In this document: positions 16,092 to 25,045 of the stretch, in pieces
Numbering within the stretch: position 1 is the first letter of the stretch
Layout of the letters: every line of letters begins with the position of its first letter
Assembly: GCF_030915385.1 (NCBI RefSeq)
Contig: NZ_CP133268.1
Coordinates: 2,533,430-2,597,429 of the forward strand
Length of the DNA stretch: 64,000 bases
Direction of reading: 5' to 3'
Origin: Neobacillus sp. PS3-12
Lineage (GTDB): Bacteria; Bacillota; Bacilli; Bacillales; Cytobacillaceae
The notes under the pieces: model-generated
What the model was told of the DNA's origin: nothing
The model's database searches: none
What the model saw: only the letters and a program-made list of their open reading frames with translations
Program-made: the position numbers and the translations under genes

Positions 16092-17522
16092 TTAATCTCT
16101 TTCCAGCAAAGAAGCGCCTGCAATTCCGGGATGTGTCATTTCATATGGGTCCAAAATTAAATCTAGTTCCTCTTCTGTTAAAACATCATATTGCAAACAG
16201 AGTTCCCGAATTGGTGCCCCTTTTAGAATCGCCTCTCTTGCAATTCGTGCAGCAACTTCATAGCCAATATGCGGATTAACTGCTGTAATTACCCCTGCAC
16301 TTTTTTCCACATACTCTTTTAATCTATCCTCATTTGCTTTGATTCCTTTTACGCAATGGTCCGTAAATACCCCGAAAGCATTATTCATAATGCTGATTGA
16401 TTGCAGCAGATTAAATACGAGGACAGGTTCCATTACATTCAATTCAAGTTGGCCTGCTTCTGATGCAAGACAGATCGTATGGTCATTCCCTATTACTTGG
16501 AATGCTACCTGGTTAATCACTTCCGCCATCACTGGATTTACTTTTCCAGGCATGATCGAAGAACCAGGCTGTCTAGCAGGCAAGGTAATTTCCCCAAGCC
16601 CTGCTCTTGGACCTGATGCCATTAATCGCAAATCATTGGCTATTTTCGACATATTCATCATACAAACTTTCAATGCAGCAGAAACTTCTGTATAGGCATC
16701 TGTATTCTGTGTTGCATCAACAAGATGTTCAGCTCCAACTACCGGGAGCCCGCTGATGTCTTTAAGATGCTTTACGACTAATTCTATATAACGAGGGTCG
16801 GCGTTTAATCCCGTTCCGACCGCTGTTGCACCCATGTTCAATTCATATAAGTGCTGGCGGGATTGTTTAATCCGCTTAATATCACGTTCAATGACTCGGC
16901 TATAGGCTTCAAACTCCTGGCCAAGACGGATCGGCACAGCATCCTGAAGATGGGTGCGCCCCATTTTAATCACATGATCAAACTCTTGCCCCTTTTGTTT
17001 AAAAACTGAATGCATCGCTTCCATGGTCACTAATAATTTTTCCAAAAGCTTTAGGACTGCAATATGAATGGCTGTTGGAAATGAATCATTCGTTGATTGG
17101 GACATATTGACATGGGTATTCGGGCTACAATGGTAGTAGTCCCCCTTTTCCTTCCCAAGTATTTCAATCGCACGGTTAGCAAGAACTTCGTTTACATTCA
17201 TGTTGATTGAAGTTCCTGCTCCGCCTTGTATCGGATCGACAATAATTTGGTCATGCCACTTTCCTTCTATCATTTCATCGGCTGCCTTGACAATCGCTTC
17301 CCCAATGCCGGAATAGAGACGTTTGACATCCATATTTGCAAGTGCTGCGGCCTTTTTCACAATGGCCATAGCTCTAATTAATTCTTCATGAATTCGATAC
17401 CCTGTAATTGGAAAGTTTTCAATTGCACGTAATGTTTGAACTCCATAATAGGCTTCAGCTGGAACTTCCTTTGAACCTAAAAAGTCTTTTTCTGTACGCA
17501 TTTGGTTCTTGTTGGTTGTCAT
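16092..17522 (-). CDS. aspA: Aspartate ammonia-lyase (aspartase)
   Basis: Aspartase catalyses reversible deamination of L-aspartate to fumarate and ammonia. The 476-aa protein has the fumarase/aspartase order: GSKEVPAEAYYG at the N-terminus, SPNTHVNMSQSTND, GRTHLQDAVP, and the mobile catalytic loop GSSIMPGKVNPVMAE (about 319-333 of this start). The ATG at 17522 is preferred over one two codons upstream because GAGGAG then has normal spacing. A sigma-A promoter lies at 17670-17697 and a strong cre-like site at 17568-17581, downstream of the start point, suggesting CcpA road-block repression. No ansA asparaginase gene is next to it, unlike the B. subtilis ansAB operon. Confidence 0.93.
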   Translation of the reverse strand: MTTNKNQMRTEKDFLGSKEVPAEAYYGVQTLRAIENFPITGYRIHEELIRAMAIVKKAAALANMDVKRLYSGIGEAIVKAADEMIEGKWHDQIIVDPIQGGAGTSINMNVNEVLANRAIEILGKEKGDYYHCSPNTHVNMSQSTNDSFPTAIHIAVLKLLEKLLVTMEAMHSVFKQKGQEFDHVIKMGRTHLQDAVPIRLGQEFEAYSRVIERDIKRIKQSRQHLYELNMGATAVGTGLNADPRYIELVVKHLKDISGLPVVGAEHLVDATQNTDAYTEVSAALKVCMMNMSKIANDLRLMASGPRAGLGEITLPARQPGSSIMPGKVNPVMAEVINQVAFQVIGNDHTICLASEAGQLELNVMEPVLVFNLLQSISIMNNAFGVFTDHCVKGIKANEDRLKEYVEKSAGVITAVNPHIGYEVAARIAREAILKGAPIRELCLQYDVLTEEELDLILDPYEMTHPGIAGASLLERD

Positions 17523-17567
17523 ATACATTCTCCTCTGTTTTGCGAATTCTTGGATTTCGCCCCATTT

Positions 17568-17581
17568 ATGAAGCGCTTACA
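17568..17581 (-). promoter_or_regulatory. cre-like catabolite repression site for aspA
   Basis: TGTAAGCGCTTCAT on the minus strand matches the consensus TGWAARCGYTWNCW at 13 of 14 positions. It lies in the aspA leader. Confidence 0.55.
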
Positions 17582-17669
17582 TGCAGTGCTTTCCTCCACC
17601 ACTGCAATTGGTCATCCTCATAAACCTCATCCCCCATTTATTTCCTCAAAACGCGTATTTCTAATTATT

Positions 17670-17697
17670 ATTATAGAACTAAATTGGAATAAATCAA
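17670..17697 (-). promoter_or_regulatory. Sigma-A promoter of aspA
   Basis: On the minus strand TTGATT and TATAAT are spaced by 16 nt, about 150 bp before the start codon. Confidence 0.6.
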
Positions 17698-18012
17698 TAC
17701 AATGTATTCGTTTCGCGTACTTTTCCTGTTGAAATTTTAATTGTCATAAAAGGAATTTTTTAAAATTAAAATAATACTTATGAAAAGGGGAAAAAATCTA
17801 TTTACTTTTATAAAAAACAATATAATATTAGGTTGGTTTCAATTTATTACAAAATCATTTCAAAAAATTTGATATATTTTTACAATCTTGCAAATACCGA
17901 CAAATTTTGACTTTACTATCTATTAAAATAGTAGTAATAACTAAAATTGGAATAAATTAGAGACAGCGAGAGATTTTCACTTTTGGATTTTAGGTAAGCG
18001 GGAGGAAGTCTT
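17698..18012. other. Non-coding gap between divergent aspA and L,D-transpeptidase
   Basis: Very A/T-rich with no open frame of note. A TTGACT at 17907 lacks a well-spaced -10. No repeat or hairpin of note is seen. Confidence 0.5.
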
Positions 18013-19458
18013 ATGGAAACAATGGCGAATGAATCAGTTGAAGAATTGAGCAGAAAAAGGGGGAACCCACCCAAGTGGTTTGCAAATTGGAAAATTATCA
18101 CTCCTGTTATTCTCATTATTGCACTCGCATTTGCAGGAATCTACTATTATCAGTCAACTCGATTCAATGCGCACATCACGATCAACCATATAAATGTTGG
18201 CGGCCTAACTGCTGACAATGCGATTGAAAAATTAGCATCAGCCGATTTAATAAATGATGTCTATATTGGAGAAGAGCAAATATACAACGGGGAAAATACA
18301 AAAATGGGATTTTCAAACAAAGACCTTTCGGAGGTTAAAAAGCTTTTAAAAAAACAGTGGACCTTTTTCCCTTCCTCAAAGGCAAGCGATTATTCGCTCG
18401 TACCAGCTGAAATAGACGGAAATCGAAGCCAAACAATAAAAAAAGAAATAGAGGATAAACTCACTTCCATAAATAAGGGCTTACAAGCTCCACAAGATGC
18501 GGAGGCGCAATTAGTCCAAGGGAACATTACTGTCTCTAAAAGCATAGGTGGGAAACAGTTAGATACAGTCCGTTTACTAAAGGAATATGAGAAGCAGGCA
18601 TACAGCAGTGAGGTCCATCTTAAACCCGTTTATATCCAACCTATTAAAGAAGATAGCCAAATTGTAAAAAATGAGCAAAAAATACTGCAGGAGCTGCTGC
18701 AACAAACCGTGGATTATAAGGTACAAGAGCAAGTTTACTCTTTAAAAGCCAGCGATTTAATTAAAAATGCAACTGTGTCCAAAGATATGAAGGTTACGAT
18801 TGATCCGACTGAAATCAAAAACAAGCTTACGGAAGTTAACAATTCTCAGTCAACCTTAAATAAAGATTTCCAATTTAAAACCCACACAGGTGCGGTTATA
18901 TCGGTAAGAGGGCAAGGTTATGGCTGGGCAATAAAAGTGGATAAAGAAGTGCCGCTTATTAAGGAAGCTTTTGAAAAAGGGACTAAATCTATTTCTGCTA
19001 CGAATATTTACGGAAATGGCTGGAGTAATGAACAGATCGGCTATGAAACAACAGCGAATAATGGCATTGGTGATACGTATGCAGAAGTATCGATTGCCGA
19101 GCAGCATATTTGGATCTATAAAAATGGCCAATTGGCAGTCACGACAAATGTGGTGACAGGCAGACATAACACCCATGAAGATACACATACTGGCGTTTAT
19201 TATATTCTTTTTAAACGATCACCATCCATACTCAAAGGAACGTCCGTAGGCCATGGAGGAGCATATTCGGTTAAGGTAGATTATTGGGCCCCATTTACGA
19301 ACGATGGCCAAGGCTTCCATGATGCTAGCTGGCGTACTAACTGGGCAAGCAATGCCTACATTGGAGCAGGATCAGGTGGCTGCGTCAACACTCCGCCAAG
19401 TATTATGAAAACTGTCTATGATAGTCTTAGTACCCACGAGCCGGTTATCATTTATTAA
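18013..19458 (+). CDS. L,D-transpeptidase with peptidoglycan-binding-4 domains
   Basis: A 481-aa membrane-anchored cell-wall enzyme. A cytoplasmic N-terminus is followed by one membrane helix (about 28-46), then two PG_binding_4 (VanW-associated) modules (about 50-340) and a C-terminal YkuD L,D-transpeptidase domain (about 355-481). The catalytic motif reads SGGCVNTP (Cys457) where most of the family has SHGC; His is replaced by Gly, a variant seen in this Gram-positive subgroup. Upstream catalytic-site elements GTSVGHGG and HDASWR are present. It would form 3-3 cross-links or attach proteins to the wall. GGGAGGAAG precedes the ATG. Monocistronic. Confidence 0.88.
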   Translation: METMANESVEELSRKRGNPPKWFANWKIITPVILIIALAFAGIYYYQSTRFNAHITINHINVGGLTADNAIEKLASADLINDVYIGEEQIYNGENTKMGFSNKDLSEVKKLLKKQWTFFPSSKASDYSLVPAEIDGNRSQTIKKEIEDKLTSINKGLQAPQDAEAQLVQGNITVSKSIGGKQLDTVRLLKEYEKQAYSSEVHLKPVYIQPIKEDSQIVKNEQKILQELLQQTVDYKVQEQVYSLKASDLIKNATVSKDMKVTIDPTEIKNKLTEVNNSQSTLNKDFQFKTHTGAVISVRGQGYGWAIKVDKEVPLIKEAFEKGTKSISATNIYGNGWSNEQIGYETTANNGIGDTYAEVSIAEQHIWIYKNGQLAVTTNVVTGRHNTHEDTHTGVYYILFKRSPSILKGTSVGHGGAYSVKVDYWAPFTNDGQGFHDASWRTNWASNAYIGAGSGGCVNTPPSIMKTVYDSLSTHEPVIIY

Positions 19459-19467
19459 TAAAGAAAA

Positions 19468-19483
19468 CTCGCCGATTGGCGAG
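19468..19483 (+). terminator. Hairpin just after the L,D-transpeptidase gene
   Basis: CTCGCC pairs with GGCGAG across GATT, 10 nt after the stop, without a T tail. The clear terminator is the next hairpin. Confidence 0.4.
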
Positions 19484-19536
19484 CCCCTTAGGGCGAAGAC
19501 AGAGGCGTAGTTGCACTTTCTTATTAGCCCAAAAAC

Positions 19537-19569
19537 GGCTGGCCTAATTATTTTGGGCCAGCCATTTTT
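19537..19569. terminator. Bidirectional terminator between L,D-transpeptidase and lysR-type genes
   Basis: GGCTGGCC (19537-19544) pairs with GGCCAGCC (19556-19563), then TTTTTA; AAAAAC on the other side gives a T run for the minus strand. Confidence 0.85.
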
Positions 19570-19577
19570 ACTATTCA

Positions 19578-20462
19578 TCAACCACGCTTTGACTCCAATG
19601 TCTCAATAAAGTTCACAAATGCCTTCACAACATTCCAGTCCAACGACTCCTTATGGTAATACATCCATGTTCGGCGTAAGATCGGATTGCCCTTTTGGTC
19701 GGTTAAATCTATTTTATATAAGTCTTCTATATCCCTGAGCATACCGCTGGACAAAATCCCATAACCCAATCCATTTAAAACCATTTCCTTACAAGTTTCA
19801 ATATGGTCTACATCAATGCTGATATAAGGCCGGTGTGTATAGTTTTCGGCCCACCAATGATCGATTAATTGTTTTAATAAGAAATCCCCACTATGGTGAA
19901 TTCTTGGGAGATTAGGCAAATCAGCCATATCAATCGGTTCCCTTGAAGCAACGGACATGGTTTCTTCAAACATTATATGTTTCTTTAGACCTTTATTATT
20001 ATAATCTCCCCGAACAAAGCCGATGTGGACATCCTTATTGTGTATAAGTTGAGCTATATCTTTGCTCCAGCCTGTCGTAATTTTGAATTCAACATGAGGA
20101 TACTGTTCTTTAAATAATTTCAGAATATGCGGCAGTTCATAATTAGCAAAAAAATTGGATACACCCAATTTCAACGTACCCGTAACTCCATTTTCTGCGT
20201 CGTTACTCATACTTTGGACACGCTCTTTGATTTTATGATAGCGAGATAGAGTTTCATCAGCACATTGAACAAGAAACTCTCCCTGCGGTGTAAAATGAAT
20301 TCCTCTGCTTTCACGAGTTATGATTTGAACGCCTAATTCCTCTTGCATATGCTTGATACGATTTGTTAATGCAGGCTGCGTAATGAACAAAAGCTTGGCT
20401 GCTTTCGTAAGGTTTTTCTTACTATGAAGGACCTTCAGTATTTCCCAATCACGGTAATCCAC
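19578..20462 (-). CDS. LysR-family transcriptional regulator
   Basis: A 294-aa regulator with an N-terminal winged helix (about 1-60: NLTKAAKLLFITQPALTNRIKHME-like, here KHMQEELG) and a substrate-binding domain starting near residue 92 (GTLKLGVSNFF). Length and layout are typical. It is divergent from a 52-codon gene at 20652, which is its likely target together with itself. The effector is unknown. Confidence 0.9.
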   Translation of the reverse strand: MDYRDWEILKVLHSKKNLTKAAKLLFITQPALTNRIKHMQEELGVQIITRESRGIHFTPQGEFLVQCADETLSRYHKIKERVQSMSNDAENGVTGTLKLGVSNFFANYELPHILKLFKEQYPHVEFKITTGWSKDIAQLIHNKDVHIGFVRGDYNNKGLKKHIMFEETMSVASREPIDMADLPNLPRIHHSGDFLLKQLIDHWWAENYTHRPYISIDVDHIETCKEMVLNGLGYGILSSGMLRDIEDLYKIDLTDQKGNPILRRTWMYYHKESLDWNVVKAFVNFIETLESKRG

Positions 20463-20651
20463 TTTTCTCTCTCCAATTTCATGATATAAAAAATATTTAT
20501 ATTTCGATATAAAAATTAAGCATTTTATTTATTTCTATTATTGCACTATCATAAGTATGTAGCAATTAACAATTACTTCTAGAAATCCTGGAGTACTCTC
20601 CAGAAAAAAATAAACGAGCATAAGAAGATTATAAAAATTGGAGGAATTATT

Positions 20652-20810
20652 ATGTGGATTATCACTCAATATTTGGATTCTAATATTTCTATGTTTGAAT
20701 TTGAAACGGAAGAAGAAGCAAGAGAGGCACTTAAAAACCTGAATGGCTGCAAAATTCTTTCTGAAGTCATCTATTTCAATGATCCTTGTTTTCAGCAGGA
20801 AGCAGCTTAA
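20652..20810 (+). CDS. Small conserved-looking protein of unknown function (52 aa)
   Basis: MWIITQYLDSNISMFEFE begins a 52-residue acidic protein with an EEEAREALKNL helix and a CKILSEVIYFNDPCF end. GGAGG stands 8 nt before the ATG and an intrinsic terminator follows the TAA, so it is a genuine monocistronic gene. It is divergent from the LysR gene. The shape (beta-strand, helix, strands) recalls small phage- or SPbeta-type Bacillus proteins, but no family is recognised. Confidence 0.7.
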   Translation: MWIITQYLDSNISMFEFETEEEAREALKNLNGCKILSEVIYFNDPCFQQEAA

Positions 20811-20850
20811 GATATTCGCATTCTAATAGTTCAGTAGAATTTTATCAAAA

Positions 20851-20883
20851 AGACTTCCCACTAATAGTGAGAAGCCTTTTTTT
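20851..20883 (+). terminator. Terminator of the 52-aa gene
   Basis: CTTCCCACT and AGTGAGAAG pair (one mismatch) and are followed by seven T. Confidence 0.8.
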
Positions 20884-20931
20884 GATATAATCATAGAACA
20901 TTTATTCTATGATTATTATATTGGCCTGATC

Positions 20932-22467
20932 TTAATGCGCACCTACTAATTCAAGGCTTCTATCTTCAACCTGTATCGGTTGGTGATCGCTGAGACTGAG
21001 CGCTCGTTCTGTTGAAGAGTGAAGTTTATGGAAAAGCTCTGGGTTGTCCACTAATGATAGACCATAAGAAGGAATCATTTCCTTTATTTTTGGTTCCCAT
21101 GCTTTTAAATGTTGCGGGAAGCATTTCTTCATTACCTCAAGCATGACGGAAACAGCCGTTGAAGCACCAGGAGAAGCGCCAAGTAATGCAGCAATCGATC
21201 CATCTTCGGCACTAATAACTTCTGTACCAAATTGAAGGGTTCCTTTGCCTGCAGCAGTATCCTTAATAACTTGTACACGTTGACCTGCTACCACAATATC
21301 CCAATCTTCGCTTTTAGCACTAGGAATAAAATCCCTTAATTCTTCAATACGTTGCTCTTTCGAAAGCATCAGTTGCTGGATCAAGTATTTTGTTAATGGC
21401 ATGTTTTTGGCTCCCGCCGCTAACATTGTTATCACATTATTCGGTTTCACAGAACTTATTAAATCCATATTAGACCCTGTTTTTAAGAATCTCGGTGAGA
21501 ATCCTGCAAACGGTCCAAATAGTAATGATTTTTTGTTATCGATAAATCGTGTATCAAGATGCGGCACTGACATTGGCGGAGCACCTACTGCAGCTTTGCC
21601 GTATACTTTTGCATGATGCTGCGCAACAACCTCCGGATTGTTACATACCAGGAATAGTCCACTTACAGGGAACCCTCCAATATGTTTACTTTCAGGAATG
21701 CCCGTTTTTTGCAGTAATGGCAAGGAGCCGCCGCCGCCGCCGATAAAGACAAATTTTGCAGTATGTCGTTCGACATCGCCGCTGGCATTACGCACTTTTA
21801 ATTCCCATAGGCCGTCACTGGTACGCTTAATATCATCCACTTGATGTTTGTAATTGATAGCAACATTTTTATTTTCTAGGTGGTCAAATAATTTGCGAGT
21901 TAAAGCGCCAAAGTTAACATCCGTTCCAGAGTCAATCTTGGTAGCCGCTATTGGTTCCTTCGATGTACGGCCTTCCATAATAAGCGGAATCCATTCCGCC
22001 AATTTTTTCGGATCCTCTGAAAACTCCATCCCTTGAAACAAAGGATTGTTTGAAAGCGCTTGGAAACGTTTTTTCAAGAACTCTACATTTTTATCCCCTT
22101 GTACCAAACTCATATGCGGCAATTGTTTGATAAACTCATTCGGATTACCGATCAAATTGTTGTTTACAAAATAGGACCAAAATTGTCGAGAAACCTGAAA
22201 CTGTTCATTAATTTTAATTGCTTTACTAATATCTATAGACCCGTCTTGCTTTTCTACGGTGTAGTTTAGTTCACACAGTGCCGAATGCCCCGTTCCCGCA
22301 TTATTCCACTCATTGGAACTTTCCTCTCCCGGGTTTGCAAGTTTCTCAAACACTGTAATTTTCCAGTCCGGTACTAATTCCTTCAGCAGTGATCCCAAAG
22401 TTGCACTCATGATACCGGCACCAATTAAGATAACGTCTGTTCCTTGTCTGTTACTCATTTTCCCCAT
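20932..22467 (-). CDS. mqo: Malate:quinone oxidoreductase
   Basis: A 511-aa FAD-dependent, membrane-associated enzyme that oxidises malate to oxaloacetate and reduces quinone, by-passing NAD-dependent malate dehydrogenase. The FAD Rossmann motif [14 protein letters not shown] lies at 12-25, followed by the family motifs [18 protein letters not shown] and [12 protein letters not shown], and the C-terminal [10 protein letters not shown]. Length is as expected (about 500). Two ATGs, 9 nt apart, could start the protein; AGGGG favours the first. The 5' region holds a small inverted repeat and a short open frame that ends at the ribosome site. Monocistronic. Confidence 0.93.
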   Translation of the reverse strand: MGKMSNRQGTDVILIGAGIMSATLGSLLKELVPDWKITVFEKLANPGEESSNEWNNAGTGHSALCELNYTVEKQDGSIDISKAIKINEQFQVSRQFWSYFVNNNLIGNPNEFIKQLPHMSLVQGDKNVEFLKKRFQALSNNPLFQGMEFSEDPKKLAEWIPLIMEGRTSKEPIAATKIDSGTDVNFGALTRKLFDHLENKNVAINYKHQVDDIKRTSDGLWELKVRNASGDVERHTAKFVFIGGGGGSLPLLQKTGIPESKHIGGFPVSGLFLVCNNPEVVAQHHAKVYGKAAVGAPPMSVPHLDTRFIDNKKSLLFGPFAGFSPRFLKTGSNMDLISSVKPNNVITMLAAGAKNMPLTKYLIQQLMLSKEQRIEELRDFIPSAKSEDWDIVVAGQRVQVIKDTAAGKGTLQFGTEVISAEDGSIAALLGASPGASTAVSVMLEVMKKCFPQHLKAWEPKIKEMIPSYGLSLVDNPELFHKLHSSTERALSLSDHQPIQVEDRSLELVGAH

Positions 22468-23012
22468 CCTTATCCCCTAGGTTTGCAGAAAGGATGCAGT
22501 GCTCCTGCTTGGGCGTTATAGCAAGCCAGGCGGGACCTATTCAACACCTTTTCTGTATTAAATATAAACATTTCATAGTATATCACAAATTTTTAAAATA
22601 TTAAAATATTTACTAATTTTGTAGATTTAAGGCGAATTGCAAATATTTAAAATACCAAAATATCAGATGTAAAAATGAGTCTAGATGTTGTACATATTTA
22701 TAGCGATTAAATACCTTGTCACAAATTGTACAAATTTGTTGCCTACTATATATAATGAACCCTAATTCACAAATTTGCAACATTTTTAGTTTTTTTATTT
22801 AAATTTTATTTAAATTTGTTCTTTACTTTGGTAAGATAAAGAGTTTTTACTTAACACTAACTCTTAGATTTTCATTGAATCTAGTTCCAAATGCTTATTG
22901 GTATTCACTTTAGCAGTAATGCAGCTATTGATGCTATTATTTATTAAATTTAATCAAAAAAAAACTGCCAATCTGGCAGTGAAATACTATTGAATTCTTT
23001 TATGCCCCAACC
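22468..23012. other. 545-bp non-coding gap upstream of mqo
   Basis: Near mqo, on the minus strand: a stem CCTGGCTTG/CAAGCAGG (22522-22530 with 22504-22511) and a 24-codon frame from a TTG ending TAA 1-2 nt before the mqo start codon. Further away: an inverted repeat ACAAATT/AATTTGT (22731-22737/22743-22749), and a weak promoter TTGTGA-N16-TATATT. The rest is A/T-rich without features, up to the terminator at 22953. Confidence 0.4.
22953..22980 (-). terminator. Terminator of the 23.0-kb oxidoreductase gene
   Basis: CTGCCA/TGGCAG with an ATC loop, followed on the minus strand by nine T. Confidence 0.85.
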
Positions 23013-24029
23013 TTATTTCAAGTCTTTAACTCCAGTTTCTAATATTTCCATTTGCAGCAGTGTCTGTTCGTCTGTAATCGTTTTATCTTTACCATTTATG
23101 ATGGCTTCATACAAATCATCATATACTCTTCCATAATCACCATTTACGGATTTCACTTTTTCTTCGTGGATTGTACCTTCTTCATCGATATTGGTCAGTA
23201 CACCGTAATGATTTATTGTATCTACACCAAAGTCTTTGTTATCAGGCATGTAAAATAACTTTAAATGTTCTTCCTGACGATCTTTGGAATGTTTCACAAA
23301 GCATCCCTTTTTGCCATAAACGACAAAGCTTGGTCTTTCTTTAAGCCTAAAATAACTGGATTTTACAGATACCTTTAACGTGCCATAATATAAATCTAAA
23401 TCAAAATAATCATTCATTCTTCCTTGTCCTAATAATTGCCTTACATCATAATGTATATGATCCGGCTTGCCAAAATAGCTGATGACCTGATCCAGTGTAT
23501 GACAGCCATGTCCATATAAAAATGATTCAACAGGATTAAAAGAATGAACAGACTCAGGTACTTCGGGACGAAAATAGTCATAATGCATTTCCACTTCCAG
23601 CAAGTCTCCCAGTTTGCCCTCTTCAATGACTTTTTGAACCGTTAAAAAATCACTATCAAAACGTCTGTTTTGATACGTCTGAACAATTAATTCTTTCTCT
23701 CTAGCCATTGCAAATATTTCTTTTGCCTGTTCTGTGGTTTCCATAAAAGGCTTTTCAACCAAACAGTTTTTATTATGTTCTAATACTAATTTTGTGTATT
23801 CATAATGACTGTCTAGTCTTGTGCAAACCACAATGAGTTGAATGTCCTTGTCATTTAATAACTCATCTAAATCAGAAGTATAATTCACTCCTGTAATCCT
23901 ATCCCAACTTTCATGCTTAGGATTTCTTTGATAAATTGTTTTTACCTTTATATTTTTTCTTTGCAGTACGAACGGCAGATGATATCTATTAGTGCTTTTC
24001 CCGTTTCCAATATAACCAATAGTAAGCAT
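23013..24029 (-). CDS. Gfo/Idh/MocA-family oxidoreductase
   Basis: A 338-aa NAD(P)-dependent sugar dehydrogenase-type protein. The N-terminal Rossmann domain starts GYIGNGKSTNRYHLPF (a GxxGxG variant), the family motif EKPFMETTEQA is at about 92-102 with catalytic Lys in VEKP, and the C-terminal beta-sheet domain includes GCHTLDQVISYFGKP with the conserved His and Asp. It follows manZ by about 90 bp in the same direction, so it may modify the sugar imported by the PTS; the substrate is unknown. A terminator follows. Confidence 0.88.
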   Translation of the reverse strand: MLTIGYIGNGKSTNRYHLPFVLQRKNIKVKTIYQRNPKHESWDRITGVNYTSDLDELLNDKDIQLIVVCTRLDSHYEYTKLVLEHNKNCLVEKPFMETTEQAKEIFAMAREKELIVQTYQNRRFDSDFLTVQKVIEEGKLGDLLEVEMHYDYFRPEVPESVHSFNPVESFLYGHGCHTLDQVISYFGKPDHIHYDVRQLLGQGRMNDYFDLDLYYGTLKVSVKSSYFRLKERPSFVVYGKKGCFVKHSKDRQEEHLKLFYMPDNKDFGVDTINHYGVLTNIDEEGTIHEEKVKSVNGDYGRVYDDLYEAIINGKDKTITDEQTLLQMEILETGVKDLK

Positions 24030-24064
24030 AGCAGCCCCCTTAAAATATATTTACAAAGATGTAA

Positions 24065-24106
24065 AGCACCTCCTAAAATGATAGGTTTATCAGATCAGAA
24101 GGTGCT
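24065..24106 (-). terminator. Weak inverted repeat after manZ
   Basis: AGCACCT/AGGTGCT with a 28-nt loop, TTTACATCTTTG behind it on the minus strand. It may only partly end man transcripts. Confidence 0.35.
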
Positions 24107-24115
24107 GCTTATTTA

Positions 24116-25027
24116 TTACATTAAGTGTATTAGGTGGAAAACGATACCAACCGCGAATAATCCAAGAATCATAACGATTGGAGAAACTTTCTTCTTAAGC
24201 AACCACATACAAAGGAATGTGATTAGCAATCCAGCTAAACCAGGAATTAAGCTGTCCAAGTTGCCTTGTAAAGTAGTTACTTTAACTGGTTCTAATGAAA
24301 GACCGCCAGCTTGCTGTTCTAATGCAGTTTTAATCCCTTGTGCTCCAGCAGGTAAGTTAGTCCAGTCGATATAAGCACCTTTGGAAAGTTTAACTGTGGA
24401 TACAACTGGCGTGAATTTTACCGATACCCAACGGTTAACGAGTGAACCAAGGATAAACATACCCAGGATGGATGCACCTTTTGTAATATCTTGAAGTAAT
24501 CCCCCAGATAAGTCATCAGTAATTTTTGAACCAGCTTTGTAACCAAATTCTTGCGTATACCACGTGAAGCCCATCCGAATGAGATTCCATAAAACGAAGA
24601 AAATAATCGGCCCAAGGATGTTACCGGTCAAAGCAAGAGAAGCACCTAACGCACCAAGGATTGGTCTAACCGTGAACCAGAAAACTGGATCCCCGATACC
24701 TGCTAAAGGCCCCATCATACCGACTTTAACCCCTTGAATGGCTGTGTCGTCAACCGGCTTACCATTTGCACGTTCTTCTTCAAGCGCTAAAGTTACGCCA
24801 ATAATAGGTGAAGCTACATATGGGTGAGTATTAAAGAACTCCAAGTGACGCTTTAGTGCAGCAGATTGGTCTTCTTTTGTTTTATATAATTTCTTGATTG
24901 CGGGAATCATTGAATATGCCCAGCCACCGTTTTGCATACGTTCATAGTTCCAAGAACCTTGAATGAAGGTTGAACGCCACCAAACAGAAATACGATCTTT
25001 TTTTGATAATCTTAATTCATTTGCCAT
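24116..25027 (-). CDS. manZ: PTS mannose/amino-sugar family component IID
   Basis: A 303-aa IID subunit of a mannose-fructose-sorbose-type phosphotransferase permease; with IIC it forms the membrane channel. The N-terminal hydrophilic half has the family motif GSWNYERMQNGGWAYSMIPA, then PLAGIGDP; membrane segments occur at about 170-200 and at the C-terminus (about 260-300). Preceded by GGAGGG, 18 nt after manY, in the order IIAB-IIC-IID. Sugar specificity within the family (mannose, glucosamine, GalNAc, GlcNAc) is not visible, but the NagR-type operators nearby favour an amino sugar. Confidence 0.92.
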   Translation of the reverse strand: MANELRLSKKDRISVWWRSTFIQGSWNYERMQNGGWAYSMIPAIKKLYKTKEDQSAALKRHLEFFNTHPYVASPIIGVTLALEEERANGKPVDDTAIQGVKVGMMGPLAGIGDPVFWFTVRPILGALGASLALTGNILGPIIFFVLWNLIRMGFTWYTQEFGYKAGSKITDDLSGGLLQDITKGASILGMFILGSLVNRWVSVKFTPVVSTVKLSKGAYIDWTNLPAGAQGIKTALEQQAGGLSLEPVKVTTLQGNLDSLIPGLAGLLITFLCMWLLKKKVSPIVMILGLFAVGIVFHLIHLM

Positions 25028-25045
25028 TTTTATGCGCCCTCCTTC

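Noticed and set aside
19484-19530. GGGCGAAGACAGAGGCG stretch after the L,D-transpeptidase gene as a lysine riboswitch
   Set aside because: Shares the short loop-E-like start of an L box but is only about 45 nt long, and no gene follows in that direction.
20886-20920. Inverted repeat ATAATCATAGAA/TTCTATGATTAT after mqo as a terminator
   Set aside because: No T tail on either strand; left as a simple palindrome.
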